DNA of 64,000 nucleotides from Flavobacteriales bacterium (GCA_947497485.1 CANMHB010000009.1:62001-126000), one strand, 5' to 3'; shown: positions 45,161 through 54,941, counted from the first letter of the stretch. Notes: generated by a model not told the origin, from the letters alone. Translations and numbers: made by a program.

Positions 45161-45872
45161 TACAATTTTAATGATTTTGATGCTGTCAATTCATGGAATT
45201 GGTCGCTCTCAATATATTCATAGTGGGAAAATCACGTTTGAAAGGAGAACTAATTTGGAAAAACGATACAAGGACCCTCGCATGAAGCGAATGATTAATG
45301 AAAGTAATAAAATTCGCAACGAAGGTTTTTACCTAATTTTCAATGACACTAGTGCAATTTTCAAAGGTATTCCAGATGAAAAAACCGACGAAATGTCTTG
45401 GATGACTGCGAAGAATTCGTATTATCAAAATCTAAACTCGCGTAAACAATTAACTGTTCTCAATTTATTCGGTCAAAGCTTATATATACTAGATTCTTTA
45501 CCGCAACGAAAATGGAAAATAACCGATAGTAAAAGAACCATCAGCGGATATGAGTGTAGAAAAGCCATTTATCAAAAAAATGACAGTACAAGACTCTATG
45601 CTTGGTATACTTCTGCTTTGGTTCCAAGTGTTGGTCCTGAAGGGTTTTGTGGTCTACCAGGTACAATTTTAGGTTTAGCTACAGAGGACGGTGGAATCAT
45701 CTATTTTGCCAAAAAAGTTGAAGTTTTTATGCCGAAAAACGAGGATATTTTAATTGATACTGGAAAAAACAAGTTATTCAATTTGAAAGAATTGCGTGAA
45801 AAAATCGAAAAAGACTATGGAAATACTCCTTGGGGTAAAAGGATGTTCGATGATTTATTTCGTTGGCTCTAA
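45138..45872 (+). CDS. GLPGLI-family protein
   Basis: A 244-residue secreted protein with a signal peptide (about 1-24). The family's signature block appears as EGFCGLPGTILGL (the GLPGLI-like motif), preceded by AWYTSALVPSVGP and ISGYECRKA. The function is unknown, but the family is consistently encoded next to outer-membrane beta-barrel/TonB-like receptors, and here the reading frame begins inside the last 23 bp of that gene. The start ATG at 45138 is the first available and gives a normal signal peptide. Confidence 0.87.
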   Translation: MSGKAGINTILMILMLSIHGIGRSQYIHSGKITFERRTNLEKRYKDPRMKRMINESNKIRNEGFYLIFNDTSAIFKGIPDEKTDEMSWMTAKNSYYQNLNSRKQLTVLNLFGQSLYILDSLPQRKWKITDSKRTISGYECRKAIYQKNDSTRLYAWYTSALVPSVGPEGFCGLPGTILGLATEDGGIIYFAKKVEVFMPKNEDILIDTGKNKLFNLKELREKIEKDYGNTPWGKRMFDDLFRWL

Positions 45873-45911
45873 TTGTATGCCTTTTTAACCAATCCTTTAA
45901 ATCGAATTCCG

Positions 45912-45919
45912 TAAATTTG
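45912..45919 (+). promoter_or_regulatory. Promoter -7 box before RND/MMPL exporter
   Basis: TAAATTTG matches TAnnTTTG, 28 nt upstream of the start at 45948. No TTG is found at the normal distance. Confidence 0.3.
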
Positions 45920-45947
45920 CCTTCCATCTTTGGATTTTAGTTAAATT

Positions 45948-48341
45948 ATGTGGCAACGCGTAGCTAATTTTATTTTAAGAAATCGGTTTTTTGTTCTTGG
46001 AACGATAACCTTGCTCACCGTTTTTCTTGGCTATTATGCGTTGAATCACCTTAACTTAGACAATAAGTATGGAACAATTCTTCCAAAGGATTCGAAAGCC
46101 ACAGAGGACTACAAGAAATTCAAAGAAAACTTTGGTGAGGATGGTGGAATGCTCGTAATCGCCGTTCAGCCTGATACATTATATACCGAATCGAACTTTC
46201 TAAAATGGAAAGAATTAGGCGACTCAATTCTACAAATGGATGGCGTGTTATCTGTATTATCGGAAGCCACACTATTTTCAATAAAACGCAATCCAATTGA
46301 TCGGAATTTTGAGATAAGAAGAATCTTTTCAGACACCACCTATCAAGAAAAAAGCATCAAATTAATTCAAAAAGAAATTAAGCAAAATCCGATTTATGAG
46401 GGTTTACTTTACAGTAAAGAAAAGAACGTTTCACTGATGTTGATCCAAATCGATGAACATTACCTTTCTGACCGAGTAAAATCTCAAGTAGTAACCAACA
46501 TTGAGCGTTTGTCTTCATCCTATTCAAACGAATTCAAACGAATTCATTATGCTGGATTACCGCATCTCAGAGTTGTAATCTCTAATCGAATTCAAAATGA
46601 AATGTATTGGTTTATAGGTCTCTCATTATTTGTAACCTCAACATTAATTTTTCTTTTTTTTAGAACACTCAAAGCGATTTTAATTTGCAATATCGTTGTT
46701 TTTATTTCGGTTGTTTGGTCACTTGGAAGCATCGCTTTTGTTGGTTATAAACTTTCAATTTTGATGGCTTTAATTCCGCCGTTAATGATTGTAATTGGTG
46801 TGCCAAATTGTATTTATTTACTAACAAAGTTTCATCAAGAAGTAAAGGCTCATGGTAATAAGGTAAAAGCTCTATCTCAGGTAATCCAGAAAATTGGAAC
46901 AGCCATGTTTTTGACCAATTTCACAACGGCCATTGGATTTATAACTTTTGCCTTTACAAATTCTGAAAAATTGGTTGAATTTGGTGTTGCAGCTGGTTTC
47001 AACGTGATGATGACATTTCTTTTATCCTTATGTTTATTGCCCATTTTTGAATCCTTTTCAAAACCTCCCAAGAAGCAACATTTACGACATCTCGATCGCG
47101 ACTTTTCCAAAGGAATTATAAATTTTGTGCTAATTGTAACCCAAAAATATAGATACGCTGTTTACGGAATTTTATTTGCATTAATCGTATTTAGTATCAG
47201 TGGATTAGATAAGATTAAAGTAACGGGGAATTTGACAGATGACCTTCCCAGTTCCGATCCAATTGTGAAAGACCTTAAGTTTATTCAAAATAATTTTGGT
47301 GGTTCTGTCCCATTTGAAATTGTTATTCATTACAATGACCCTTCATTACTTGACAGCATATCCACGTTAACAAAATTGGAAAAAATTCAAGATTTTTTGT
47401 CGAATGACAATCAATTTTCCAAGAGTTTCTCGCTAGTCGATTATATGAAAGAAATAAATTTCATATACCACGATAACAATCCGGAATTTTACCGATTAAT
47501 GACAGAGCTGGAAAAAAAGCGAATGAAGAATTTCATCAATTACTTTAATGTCGTAAACGGAGATGGTGGAGGCCTCTCTTTGAGACAAATGGTCGATAAA
47601 GAGAATCAAACATTTCGAATTCGCTGCCAAATGAAAGATTTAAATTCTTATGAAGTCTTAAACAAGGTTGAGCGATTGAAACCTCAAATTCAGAAAATCA
47701 TTGATCCAACCAAGAAACAATTCTCTGTTTCAATTACTGGAACCTCTGTTGTTGGTTCAGAAGGCACAAATTACCTCGTAAATAACCTAATTTCTAGTAT
47801 TATTTACGCAATTTTATCAATTGTCATATTAATGATAATTCTCTTTCGATCTTGGCAAATGGTCGTTATTTCAATGATTCCTAATTTATTCCCTTTACTT
47901 TTTACTGCTGGAATAATGGGCTATTTTAATATTCCACTAAAGCCTTCTACACTCTTAGTATTTAGTATTGCATTTGGAATTACAGTTGATAATACAATCC
48001 ATTTTCTGTCGAAATACCGCCATGAATTGAAGCACAAAAACTTGGATATTAAAACCTGTGTTTTAGTTGCTATCAAAGAATCAGGACTCGGAATGTTTTA
48101 TACTTCAGTTGTTTTATTTTGTGGCTTTTCTGTTTTTTCATTTTCACAATTCGGTGGAACTCAAGCGCTCGGAATCTTAATTTCTGTAACACTTTTTATT
48201 GGAATGTTAACGAATATGATTGTGCTACCTTCAACGCTTTTATCACTCAGTAAATTTGTAAATACCAAGAAATTTGAAGAACCTTATTTCGAAGCCTTTA
48301 ACGAGGATGACGAAGAAAATTCAACCAACCAAATAAATTAA
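45948..48341 (+). CDS. RND-superfamily (MMPL/HpnN-like) exporter
   Basis: A 797-residue inner membrane protein with twelve predicted membrane segments in two symmetrical halves: one at about 12-32, five at about 220-365, one at about 405-425 and five at about 630-770. Two periplasmic loops separate them (35-215 and 430-625). SSD-like blocks are IPPLMIVIGVPNCIYLLTKFHQE in the first half and IAFGITVDNTIHFLSKYRHE in the second, with Asp/Asn in membrane helix 4 equivalents. Relatives export lipids, hopanoids or hydrophobic compounds. There is no adaptor or outer-membrane gene nearby, as usual for MMPL types. The acidic tail (NEDDEENS) is cytoplasmic. rmlA follows 3 bp later. Confidence 0.87.
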   Translation: MWQRVANFILRNRFFVLGTITLLTVFLGYYALNHLNLDNKYGTILPKDSKATEDYKKFKENFGEDGGMLVIAVQPDTLYTESNFLKWKELGDSILQMDGVLSVLSEATLFSIKRNPIDRNFEIRRIFSDTTYQEKSIKLIQKEIKQNPIYEGLLYSKEKNVSLMLIQIDEHYLSDRVKSQVVTNIERLSSSYSNEFKRIHYAGLPHLRVVISNRIQNEMYWFIGLSLFVTSTLIFLFFRTLKAILICNIVVFISVVWSLGSIAFVGYKLSILMALIPPLMIVIGVPNCIYLLTKFHQEVKAHGNKVKALSQVIQKIGTAMFLTNFTTAIGFITFAFTNSEKLVEFGVAAGFNVMMTFLLSLCLLPIFESFSKPPKKQHLRHLDRDFSKGIINFVLIVTQKYRYAVYGILFALIVFSISGLDKIKVTGNLTDDLPSSDPIVKDLKFIQNNFGGSVPFEIVIHYNDPSLLDSISTLTKLEKIQDFLSNDNQFSKSFSLVDYMKEINFIYHDNNPEFYRLMTELEKKRMKNFINYFNVVNGDGGGLSLRQMVDKENQTFRIRCQMKDLNSYEVLNKVERLKPQIQKIIDPTKKQFSVSITGTSVVGSEGTNYLVNNLISSIIYAILSIVILMIILFRSWQMVVISMIPNLFPLLFTAGIMGYFNIPLKPSTLLVFSIAFGITVDNTIHFLSKYRHELKHKNLDIKTCVLVAIKESGLGMFYTSVVLFCGFSVFSFSQFGGTQALGILISVTLFIGMLTNMIVLPSTLLSLSKFVNTKKFEEPYFEAFNEDDEENSTNQIN

Positions 48342-48344
48342 ATT

Positions 48345-49211
48345 ATGAAAGGAATAATACTTGCAGGTGGATCAGGCACCAGACTTCATCCACTAACTTT
48401 AGCCGTAAGTAAGCAGTTAATGCCGGTTTATGACAAACCTATGATTTACTATCCACTTTCGATATTGATGAGTGCCGGAATTCGTGAAATCTTGATCATT
48501 TCTACACCACACGATTTACCAAATTTCAAAAAACTACTTGGCAATGGCAAAAACCTAGGTTGTAAATTTCAATATGCTGTTCAAGAAGTTCCAAATGGTC
48601 TGGCTCAAGCATTTGTAATCGGGGAAAAGTTCATTGGAAAAGATAAAGTTGCACTCATTTTAGGAGATAACATTTTTTATGGTGTCGGTATGGATGCATT
48701 GCTAAAAGAAAATAATGACCCAACAGGAGGCGTCGTTTATGCTTATCACGTAAGCGATCCAGAAAGATATGGAGTTGTGGAATTCGATAAAGAAATGAAT
48801 GCCATTTCCATTGAGGAAAAACCAAAAAAGCCCAAGTCGAATTTCGCGGTTCCTGGATTATATTTCTATGATAATTCAGTTGTAGAAATCGCTAAAAATC
48901 TAAAGCCTTCTCAACGTGGTGAATATGAAATTACAGATGTCAATGCTGAATATCTCCGAAGAAATCAGTTAAAAGTAGCCGTTTTGGATCGAGGTACTGC
49001 ATGGCTCGATACCGGGACATTTACTTCACTAATGCAAGCGGGACAATTTGTCCAAGTTATTGAGGAAAGACAAGGTTTAAAAATTGGTTGCATCGAGGAA
49101 GTTGCCTACCGAAATGGCTTTATTTCCAAAGAGGAACTCAAACAAATTGCAGAACCACTTGTTAAAAGCGGATACGGTTCTTACCTCTTAAATTTGATTA
49201 AAAGAAAATGA
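48345..49211 (+). CDS. rmlA: Glucose-1-phosphate thymidylyltransferase
   Basis: A 288-residue nucleotidyltransferase with the dNTP-binding signature [17 protein letters not shown], the metal Asp in ILGDNIFYG, the EEKPKKPKS block, and [11 protein letters not shown] with WLDTGTF. It makes dTDP-glucose, first step to dTDP-rhamnose and related sugars. The rmlB, rmlC and rmlD genes are not in the window. It is packed between the RND exporter (3 bp) and the polyprenyl synthase (4-bp overlap), so the three may be one transcript. Confidence 0.95.
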   Translation: MKGIILAGGSGTRLHPLTLAVSKQLMPVYDKPMIYYPLSILMSAGIREILIISTPHDLPNFKKLLGNGKNLGCKFQYAVQEVPNGLAQAFVIGEKFIGKDKVALILGDNIFYGVGMDALLKENNDPTGGVVYAYHVSDPERYGVVEFDKEMNAISIEEKPKKPKSNFAVPGLYFYDNSVVEIAKNLKPSQRGEYEITDVNAEYLRRNQLKVAVLDRGTAWLDTGTFTSLMQAGQFVQVIEERQGLKIGCIEEVAYRNGFISKEELKQIAEPLVKSGYGSYLLNLIKRK

Positions 49212-50176
49212 CATTTCTTAAAGAATATAATGATTTTATTGAAAAGGAAATCAATGCAATAGATTTACCAGAAAATCCAGCCAATTTATACAATCCGTTG
49301 CGCTATTTTCTTAAGCTCGGAGGTAAACGTATTCGTCCTGCACTAACGTTGATGGCCGGGAAAATGTTTGGTGTATCAGTTGAAAAAACAAAAAATGCTG
49401 CGTTAGCTGTTGAGGTGTTTCATAACTTCACATTAATCCATGATGATATAATGGATAATGCGCCTCTTAGGAGAAATCAAAAAACGATACATGAAGAATG
49501 GAATTCCAACATCGCCATTTTAGCGGGTGATGTACTTTTTGTAAAGTCGTACGAATTACTCGGAAAAAATGCTGATAAATACCTGAATGATTTATTCACT
49601 ATCTTTTCAAAAACGGCGCGTGAAGTTTGTGAAGGGCAACAAATGGACATGGATTTCGAAACGAGAGAATCTGTTCAAGAAGCAGATTATATCGAAATGA
49701 TTCGACTAAAGACTTCAGTTCTATTGGGTTGTGCCCTCGAATTAGGAGCAATTCTAGGAGATGCCAAAGAAGAGGATCGAAAAAACATGTATGAATTTGG
49801 AATTCATTTAGGTATCGCTTTTCAAATTCAAGACGATATCCTCGATTTATTTGGGAGTCCAGAGAAAGTTGGGAAGCAACCCGGAGGCGATGTGATTTGT
49901 AATAAAAAAACACTGCTCTCAATTACTGCAACTGACTTAGCCAAGACATCCGAGGATCAAGAAAAAATCCAACAACTTGTTAAAGAAATTGATCTTGAAT
50001 TAAAAGTGAATGAAACAAGGAATTTATATACCCGACTGGGTGTGAGAAAAAGTTGCGAGGATAAAAAAGAATTTCATTATAATCAAGCAATTGCGGCTCT
50101 AAACCAAATTCCAGAAGAATTTAGTAAGTATGAATTAATGAACCTAGCTCATAATTTATTCGATAGAGAATATTAG
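49208..50176 (+). CDS. Polyprenyl (geranylgeranyl/octaprenyl-type) diphosphate synthase
   Basis: A 322-residue trans-isoprenyl diphosphate synthase with both aspartate-rich motifs: [12 protein letters not shown] (first DDxxD) and [11 protein letters not shown] (second), plus [14 protein letters not shown] for binding the homoallylic substrate. Chain length is hard to read from sequence; residues before the first motif (EVFHNFTLI) include small/aromatic positions compatible with short- to medium-chain products. It may serve quinone or carrier-lipid synthesis. It overlaps rmlA by 4 bp. Confidence 0.92.
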   Translation: MTFLKEYNDFIEKEINAIDLPENPANLYNPLRYFLKLGGKRIRPALTLMAGKMFGVSVEKTKNAALAVEVFHNFTLIHDDIMDNAPLRRNQKTIHEEWNSNIAILAGDVLFVKSYELLGKNADKYLNDLFTIFSKTAREVCEGQQMDMDFETRESVQEADYIEMIRLKTSVLLGCALELGAILGDAKEEDRKNMYEFGIHLGIAFQIQDDILDLFGSPEKVGKQPGGDVICNKKTLLSITATDLAKTSEDQEKIQQLVKEIDLELKVNETRNLYTRLGVRKSCEDKKEFHYNQAIAALNQIPEEFSKYELMNLAHNLFDREY

Positions 50177-50199
50177 TTAGTTTAAATATCAACTAATAT
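50170..50199. terminator. AT-rich hairpin between convergent genes
   Basis: ATATTAGTT (50170-50178) and AACTAATAT (50191-50199) form a perfect 9-bp stem with a 12-base loop, overlapping the stop codons of both convergent genes. The G+C-poor stem and absent T-tract make it only a possible bidirectional terminator. Confidence 0.3.
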
Positions 50200-50960
50200 C
50201 ACCTCAAGCAAAAGCCTAAAACTGTATCCGCAAACTCATCAGGAGCCTCCGCATGAACCCAATGTCCGGCATTATCAATGGTTACAAATTGTGAATCTGG
50301 AAAATAGTTTTCTATTTCCTCAATGTCCGAATCCAAAATATAATCTGATAAAGCACCGCGAATAAAAAGTGTGGGTAAAAGTACTTCTTTGTATGGAAGC
50401 GCACTTAAAATTTCATCCATTGAATCACTTAAAACCTTGAAATTAACTCGCCAAGCTAATTTCCCTTTATCTTTCCAATATAAATTCTTAAGTAAAAATT
50501 GTACAACACCATTTGAACTGATAAAAGATGATAGGATTTTTTCTGCCTCACTTCTAGCCGAAATCGAACCCAAATCAATACTATCAAATGCTTTTAAAAT
50601 ATGCTGATGATGCAATGGGTATTCTTTAATTCCCATGTCCACAACGATAATCTTTTCAAGAAAATCCGGGTATTGTTGCGCAAAATGCATAGCTACCTTA
50701 CCACCCATGGAATGTCCAAGAAGTATAACATCCGATAAATCTAGTTTAGAGATAAGTTCTTTTAAATCGTCGACCATTAATTGATATGAAAATTCCTCTG
50801 ACCAAGGCGAATGACCATGGTTTCTGAGGTCAACTAAAATAACACGATAATACTCACTTAACTTTTTTGCGTGAGTATGCCAATTATCTGAAAAACCAAA
50901 TAAACCATGAAGAATGACCATGGGCTTTCCAGAACCCAACTCTCTGTAGAATAGTTCCAA
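50199..50960 (-). CDS. Alpha/beta hydrolase (YbfF-like esterase)
   Basis: 253 residues of alpha/beta-hydrolase fold: oxyanion HGLFGFSDNW, nucleophile elbow GHSMGG with Ser84, and catalytic His in NAGHWVHAEAP; the acid is probably Asp in IRGALSDYILDSD. The pattern DLRNHGHSPW is typical of the YbfF acyl-CoA thioesterase/esterase group. There is no signal peptide, so it is cytoplasmic. It lies 1 bp after the HMA lipoprotein gene on the same strand, probably one transcript, though a functional link is not obvious. Confidence 0.88.
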   Translation of the reverse strand: MELFYRELGSGKPMVILHGLFGFSDNWHTHAKKLSEYYRVILVDLRNHGHSPWSEEFSYQLMVDDLKELISKLDLSDVILLGHSMGGKVAMHFAQQYPDFLEKIIVVDMGIKEYPLHHQHILKAFDSIDLGSISARSEAEKILSSFISSNGVVQFLLKNLYWKDKGKLAWRVNFKVLSDSMDEILSALPYKEVLLPTLFIRGALSDYILDSDIEEIENYFPDSQFVTIDNAGHWVHAEAPDEFADTVLGFCLR

Positions 50961-50961
50961 T

Positions 50962-51435
50962 TTATTCAGTTATGAACGAAGACAAGATTCCCAATAAATT
51001 TGGTAGTTCGAACGTTTTTTCAGCCATATTAATTCCTGATGGAGAGGATGAACCAGATGTTGATGTTTGAATCTCAGAAGTTCCGATTGGAAAGACTTTG
51101 AACTGGCCTTTATTAATTTTTTCAAGTTTACGCACAATTTCTGACTGCGTTATTAGCTTATTGTCGTAATGAACTTTTATGGTTTGTTTTTTGGCGCCAT
51201 CTTCATATTCAAGATCCACTTTTGAAACAGCATTTGTCTGAATTAATTCTTTTCGAATAGAACCTCCACAACCCATTTTGCATACCATTCCTTCAACCTC
51301 AGCTACTAAAATTTCATTTGAAACAACTTTTTCGGCTTTAGTTTTACTCTTGAGTTGTTTCGTTTTTGTTGTTGATGAACAAGAAAACAAAAAAAGACTC
51401 ACAAAAAAAAGCAATGCTGAAGAAACCGTTTTCAT
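50962..51435 (-). CDS. Heavy-metal-associated (HMA) domain lipoprotein
   Basis: 157 residues. The signal peptide has the lipobox FSC (Cys19), followed by a Lys-rich linker and an HMA ferredoxin-like domain (about 42-120). The metal motif is GMVCKMGCGGSI, whose Cys spacing (CxxxC) is wider than the usual CxxC. A Ser/Gly-rich stretch and a short tail follow. Surface or periplasmic capture of a soft metal such as copper is plausible, but binding is unproven. Membrane-anchored HMA lipoproteins are common in this phylum. Confidence 0.8.
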   Translation of the reverse strand: MKTVSSALLFFVSLFLFSCSSTTKTKQLKSKTKAEKVVSNEILVAEVEGMVCKMGCGGSIRKELIQTNAVSKVDLEYEDGAKKQTIKVHYDNKLITQSEIVRKLEKINKGQFKVFPIGTSEIQTSTSGSSSPSGINMAEKTFELPNLLGILSSFITE

Positions 51436-51544
51436 CTTGATAAAATTTCAACAAAGTTAATTGGAATCAAGAACATTGAAAAATATATTCTTTAACAAAC
51501 GTTAAAAACACCCCAAGTTTGAATGTGACTATATTGAAAGAATT

Positions 51545-51574
51545 TTGTAAAAGTTTAAATTAATGCTACATTTG
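51545..51574 (+). promoter_or_regulatory. Promoter of lipocalin-like lipoprotein gene
   Basis: TTG at 51545-51547, 19 bp, then TACATTTG at 51567-51574: full match to the Bacteroidota promoter pattern, 14 nt before the start codon at 51589. Confidence 0.6.
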
Positions 51575-51588
51575 GAAAAAATATTAGA

Positions 51589-52032
51589 ATGAAAAAATCA
51601 ATTTTAGGCCTAATTCTGTTGTTTGTTGTTTTAAACTCTTGTAGTAAATATAGTGATGGCCCTTCATTTTCTCTTTTTACTAAAAAAGCTAGAATTTGTA
51701 ATGATTGGATTTTACTTACTGAATTAAGAAATGACGAAGATATTACCGCTGAAAATTTGGTTGTGAAAATGTCTATTGAAAAAGATGGAACTTATTCAAT
51801 TTCTGAAACATACGATGCGCTAGGTCAATTACAAGGTAATTATTCTTTCGGGAAATGGGCTTTTGGAGAAACAAAAGACATATTGTATTTATATGAAAAT
51901 CAAAACAATGAAATTCCCGATGACGCAACTAGAACGTTTAAAATCAAGGAATTGAGAAATAAGCAAATCAAGCTAGTTGAAGAATTCCCTTCAATTGATT
52001 TGGTAAAAACATACCAATACGTTCAGGATTAA
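51589..52032 (+). CDS. Lipocalin-like lipoprotein, function unknown
   Basis: 147 residues. The signal peptide ends in the lipobox LNSC (Cys18). An all-beta body follows with KMSIEKDGTYSISETY, YSFGKWAFGETKDILYLYEN and FKIKELRNKQIKLVEEF, the strand order of small lipocalin-like domain proteins found widely in Bacteroidota. ICNDWILLTEL at the start of the body is typical ('W' in the first strand). It has its own promoter and is transcribed alone. The ligand is unknown. Confidence 0.68.
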   Translation: MKKSILGLILLFVVLNSCSKYSDGPSFSLFTKKARICNDWILLTELRNDEDITAENLVVKMSIEKDGTYSISETYDALGQLQGNYSFGKWAFGETKDILYLYENQNNEIPDDATRTFKIKELRNKQIKLVEEFPSIDLVKTYQYVQD

Positions 52033-52034
52033 TC

Positions 52035-52559
52035 CTAAACAAAGCGTTCGTCTACTTCCATGACATGCCCGCAATTGTTGCATGTCCTCATCTCTTCAGA
52101 ACCATAGAATTCTCTAAAACGGGAAATAAAATCGCGTTCTATATTTTCCAGGGGAAATTTATATTCCTTTAGTTTGTGGTTGCATTCGTCACAAAACCAC
52201 ATTAATCCATCTGTAAGACTAGTTCCTTTACGAACACGCTCAATTACAAGCCCAACAGTATTTGCCCCGCGAATTGGTGAATGAGGAATATTACCAGGTA
52301 ACAAGAAAATATCTCCTTCTTTAATATTGATATCTTTGGCCTTACCATTTTCTTGAATACGAACCGTTATATCTCCTTCAATCTGATAGAATAATTCTTC
52401 ACTTTCATTAAAATGATAGTCTTTTCGAGCATTTGGCCCACCGACGATCATTACAATAAAATCACCTGCTTCAACGTATAAATTCTTATTACTTACAGGT
52501 GGTTTCAACAAATCGCGGTTTTCATCAATCCACGCTTTCAAATTAAAAGGAAGTAACAT
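52035..52559 (-). CDS. nbaC: 3-Hydroxyanthranilate 3,4-dioxygenase
   Basis: 174 residues. This cupin iron enzyme opens the ring of 3-hydroxyanthranilate on the way from tryptophan/kynurenine to quinolinate and NAD. Visible motifs are IVGGPNARKDYHFNESEELFYQ cut by the iron ligands His and Glu, LPGNIPHSPIR (His ligand), and a C-terminal rubredoxin-like metal site (CDECNHKL and CNNCGHVME) characteristic of the bacterial short form. No other kynurenine-pathway gene lies nearby. Confidence 0.93.
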   Translation of the reverse strand: MLLPFNLKAWIDENRDLLKPPVSNKNLYVEAGDFIVMIVGGPNARKDYHFNESEELFYQIEGDITVRIQENGKAKDINIKEGDIFLLPGNIPHSPIRGANTVGLVIERVRKGTSLTDGLMWFCDECNHKLKEYKFPLENIERDFISRFREFYGSEEMRTCNNCGHVMEVDERFV

Positions 52560-52613
52560 GTTCTAATTTTTATATAAAGTTAATAAGAATTTAAAGTATT
52601 CGACCCGAAAAGG

Positions 52614-53702
52614 CTATTCAGTAGATAGATTTAAAACATTTATAAGTAAATCAATTTCGTGCTTTGTATTAAAATTATGTAAACAGATTCGAATGCGTTC
52701 TTTTCCAATTGGCACAGTAGGCGAGAAAATTTGCTTTGTGTAAATACCTGCCTCATTCAAATTTTTCACCTTTTGTAAAACAAGTTCTTTTGTTCCAAAT
52801 TCAAATACTTGAATCGGAGAATTTATTTCAGAAATAGTGTCAATTTTAAGTTTATCGCGAAAATACTTTAGATTATCGTGAAGTTTAATCTGTCTTTCAC
52901 GGATGTCTGATCTAATAACTCGATCTTTTATCAACACATAATCTTTTGGGGGAAGAGCAGTCGTATAAATAAAAGGCCGAGAGAAATTAATTAAATAAGA
53001 AATTAGTTCTTGAGATCCTAAAACAGCTGCGCCATGAAATCCATAGGCTTTTCCAAAAGTAACAATTCGTGCAAATATGTCCTCCGTTATTTCTCTTCCA
53101 TTAACCAATCCCCTGCCCTCAAAACCATAAACGCCTGCAGCATGCGCTTCATCAACAATAACCTTTGCATTAAGTTCTTTAGCGATCGAAAGAATTCCTT
53201 TCAGCGGTGCCATGTCTCCATCCATTGAGTAAAGACTTTCAACAACAATATAAATCGTGCCTGAAGATCTTTCAATTATTCGCTGTAAATCAAGGATGTC
53301 GTTATGTTTAAAAGAAATGGCTTTTGCATGTGACAAGCGAATGCCATCTCGAATACTAGCATGCACTAATTCATCATATAAAATGAAGTCGTCTCGCTGA
53401 GGAATGCAGGATAATAATCCTAGATTAGCAGAATAACCGCTATTGAAAATGAGTGCACTTTCAGAATTAAAAAACGATGCTAATTGTTTTTCAGCTTCAA
53501 CGGCTTCTGCAGAATTTCCTGAAAGCAAGCGAGATCCTGTTGATCCAACTAAATTTATCGATTCAGGAATATCTTGAATTTCTCGTGCCAATCCAAGGTA
53601 ATCATTTGAGAAAAAATCAATTGATCCTTCTGGAATTGTTAATTTTCGAAAGCTGTCATCCTGTTTTCGAGATTGGAGTTTCGAACGCAGAACTTCTTTC
53701 AT
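52614..53702 (-). CDS. bioF: 8-Amino-7-oxononanoate synthase-like PLP enzyme
   Basis: A 362-residue alpha-oxoamine synthase: DFFSNDYLGLA-type opening, GSTGSRLLSGN, VVESLYSMDGDMAPL, VDEAHAAGVYGFEGRG, and the Schiff-base lysine Lys218 in TFGKAYGFHG. It condenses pimeloyl thioester with alanine in biotin synthesis. The start overlaps the bioB stop by one base (TAATG), which supports BioF over the related Kbl and HemA-type enzymes. No bioA or bioD is in the window. Confidence 0.92.
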   Translation of the reverse strand: MKEVLRSKLQSRKQDDSFRKLTIPEGSIDFFSNDYLGLAREIQDIPESINLVGSTGSRLLSGNSAEAVEAEKQLASFFNSESALIFNSGYSANLGLLSCIPQRDDFILYDELVHASIRDGIRLSHAKAISFKHNDILDLQRIIERSSGTIYIVVESLYSMDGDMAPLKGILSIAKELNAKVIVDEAHAAGVYGFEGRGLVNGREITEDIFARIVTFGKAYGFHGAAVLGSQELISYLINFSRPFIYTTALPPKDYVLIKDRVIRSDIRERQIKLHDNLKYFRDKLKIDTISEINSPIQVFEFGTKELVLQKVKNLNEAGIYTKQIFSPTVPIGKERIRICLHNFNTKHEIDLLINVLNLSTE

Positions 53703-54814
53703 TATAATTGAGAGTCTACTGTTTTAATTTTGCGTGGAACAAATCCACTTTGAACAGCCTCAGCTCTTGCAAGTTCTAATTCGCGCTCACGCTCCGCTTC
53801 TGCATGCTTTCTTGCCTCAATTTTTGAATCAGGCAACGAAACAGGTTGATCACCATCTTTAAATGGTTCCTTTGGTATTAATCCTAAAATATCAAACATC
53901 TCCTTGTCTTCATTAAAATCTGGATTAGGAGTCGTTAACAGTTTATCTCCTGCAAAAATCGAACCTGCTCCAGCCATAAAACAAAGTGCTTGGGCTTCCA
54001 TATTCATTTTTGTTCTTCCGGCTGAAAGTCGCACAACTGCCTGAGGGAAAACAATTCGCGTTGTAGCAACCATTCGAATCATCTCCCATTGCTCAATCGG
54101 CTTTTGGTTCTCCATTGGCGTTCCATCCACTGCAACCAAAGCGTTAATTGGAATTGATTCTGGTGGATTTTCCATTTTCATATAACTCATCAATAACCCA
54201 ACCCGATCTTCAACAGCCTCTCCCATTCCGATTATTCCTCCAGAACAAACAGTTATTCCGGCTTTTCGAGCATTTTCAATTGTATTGAGTCGCTCTTCAT
54301 ATTCACGAGTAGAAATTACATCTCCATAATATTCAGGTGAAGTATCCAAATTGTGATTGTAAGCGAATAAACCGGCATTTTTAAGTCGTAGCGCTTGATC
54401 TTCATTTAACATACCAAGGGTACAACAAACTTCCATTCCAAGATTATTTACCTCCTGAACCATCTCAACAACATTGTCGAAATCACGATTATCTCTTACT
54501 TCTCGCCATGCCGCACCCATGCAAAGTCGCGACGAACCATTCGCTTTCGCATTTTTTGCCTGCTCAACAACCGACTCAACACTCATCAGTTTATGAGAAT
54601 CTATGTCTGTATGATACCTCGCAGCTTGAGGACAATATCCACAATCTTCTGGACAACCACCTGTTTTGATGCTAAGCAAAGAAGACATTTGCACTTCCCT
54701 GGGATTATGATATTGCCTATGAATAGAGGCTGCCTCAAAAACTAATTCAAGTAATGGCTTATTGTACAACTCTAAGAGTTGCTCTTTGGTCTGATAAGTA
54801 GGATTAACTTTCAT
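53702..54814 (-). CDS. bioB: Biotin synthase
   Basis: A 370-residue radical SAM enzyme with the cluster motif CPEDCGYC (Cys54, Cys58, Cys61). It keeps the conserved residues for the auxiliary [2Fe-2S] cluster (SRLCMGAAWR, VCCTLGML, VRLSAGRTKMN). It inserts sulfur into dethiobiotin. The C-terminus has a charged extension beyond the barrel (about 320-370, Glu/Ala/Arg-rich helix ELELARAEAVQ), longer than the E. coli enzyme (346). It is the first gene of a bioBF pair. A TATATTTG box lies only 4 nt before the start. Confidence 0.95.
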   Translation of the reverse strand: MKVNPTYQTKEQLLELYNKPLLELVFEAASIHRQYHNPREVQMSSLLSIKTGGCPEDCGYCPQAARYHTDIDSHKLMSVESVVEQAKNAKANGSSRLCMGAAWREVRDNRDFDNVVEMVQEVNNLGMEVCCTLGMLNEDQALRLKNAGLFAYNHNLDTSPEYYGDVISTREYEERLNTIENARKAGITVCSGGIIGMGEAVEDRVGLLMSYMKMENPPESIPINALVAVDGTPMENQKPIEQWEMIRMVATTRIVFPQAVVRLSAGRTKMNMEAQALCFMAGAGSIFAGDKLLTTPNPDFNEDKEMFDILGLIPKEPFKDGDQPVSLPDSKIEARKHAEAERERELELARAEAVQSGFVPRKIKTVDSQL

Positions 54815-54818
54815 ACTG

Positions 54819-54826
54819 CAAATATA
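54819..54826 (-). promoter_or_regulatory. -7 box immediately before bioB
   Basis: TATATTTG on the minus strand, 4 nt upstream of the bioB start codon, matches TAnnTTTG. If used, transcription would begin at or next to the ATG. No clear TTG -33 element. Confidence 0.3.
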
Positions 54827-54941
54827 AGAAGAGTTCTAATTTATTTAAGAATTGCTATTTACGAACCTGTAAATTGTGAATTGCAACAGTTTCGCTCGAT
54901 AAAAAATTAGCTATTTAACAAAATTCGATCGCGCTTTTTCG

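Noticed and set aside
49599..49922. 107-codon minus-strand frame
   Set aside because: Antisense to the polyprenyl synthase, which has all catalytic motifs; nothing recognisable in the shadow.
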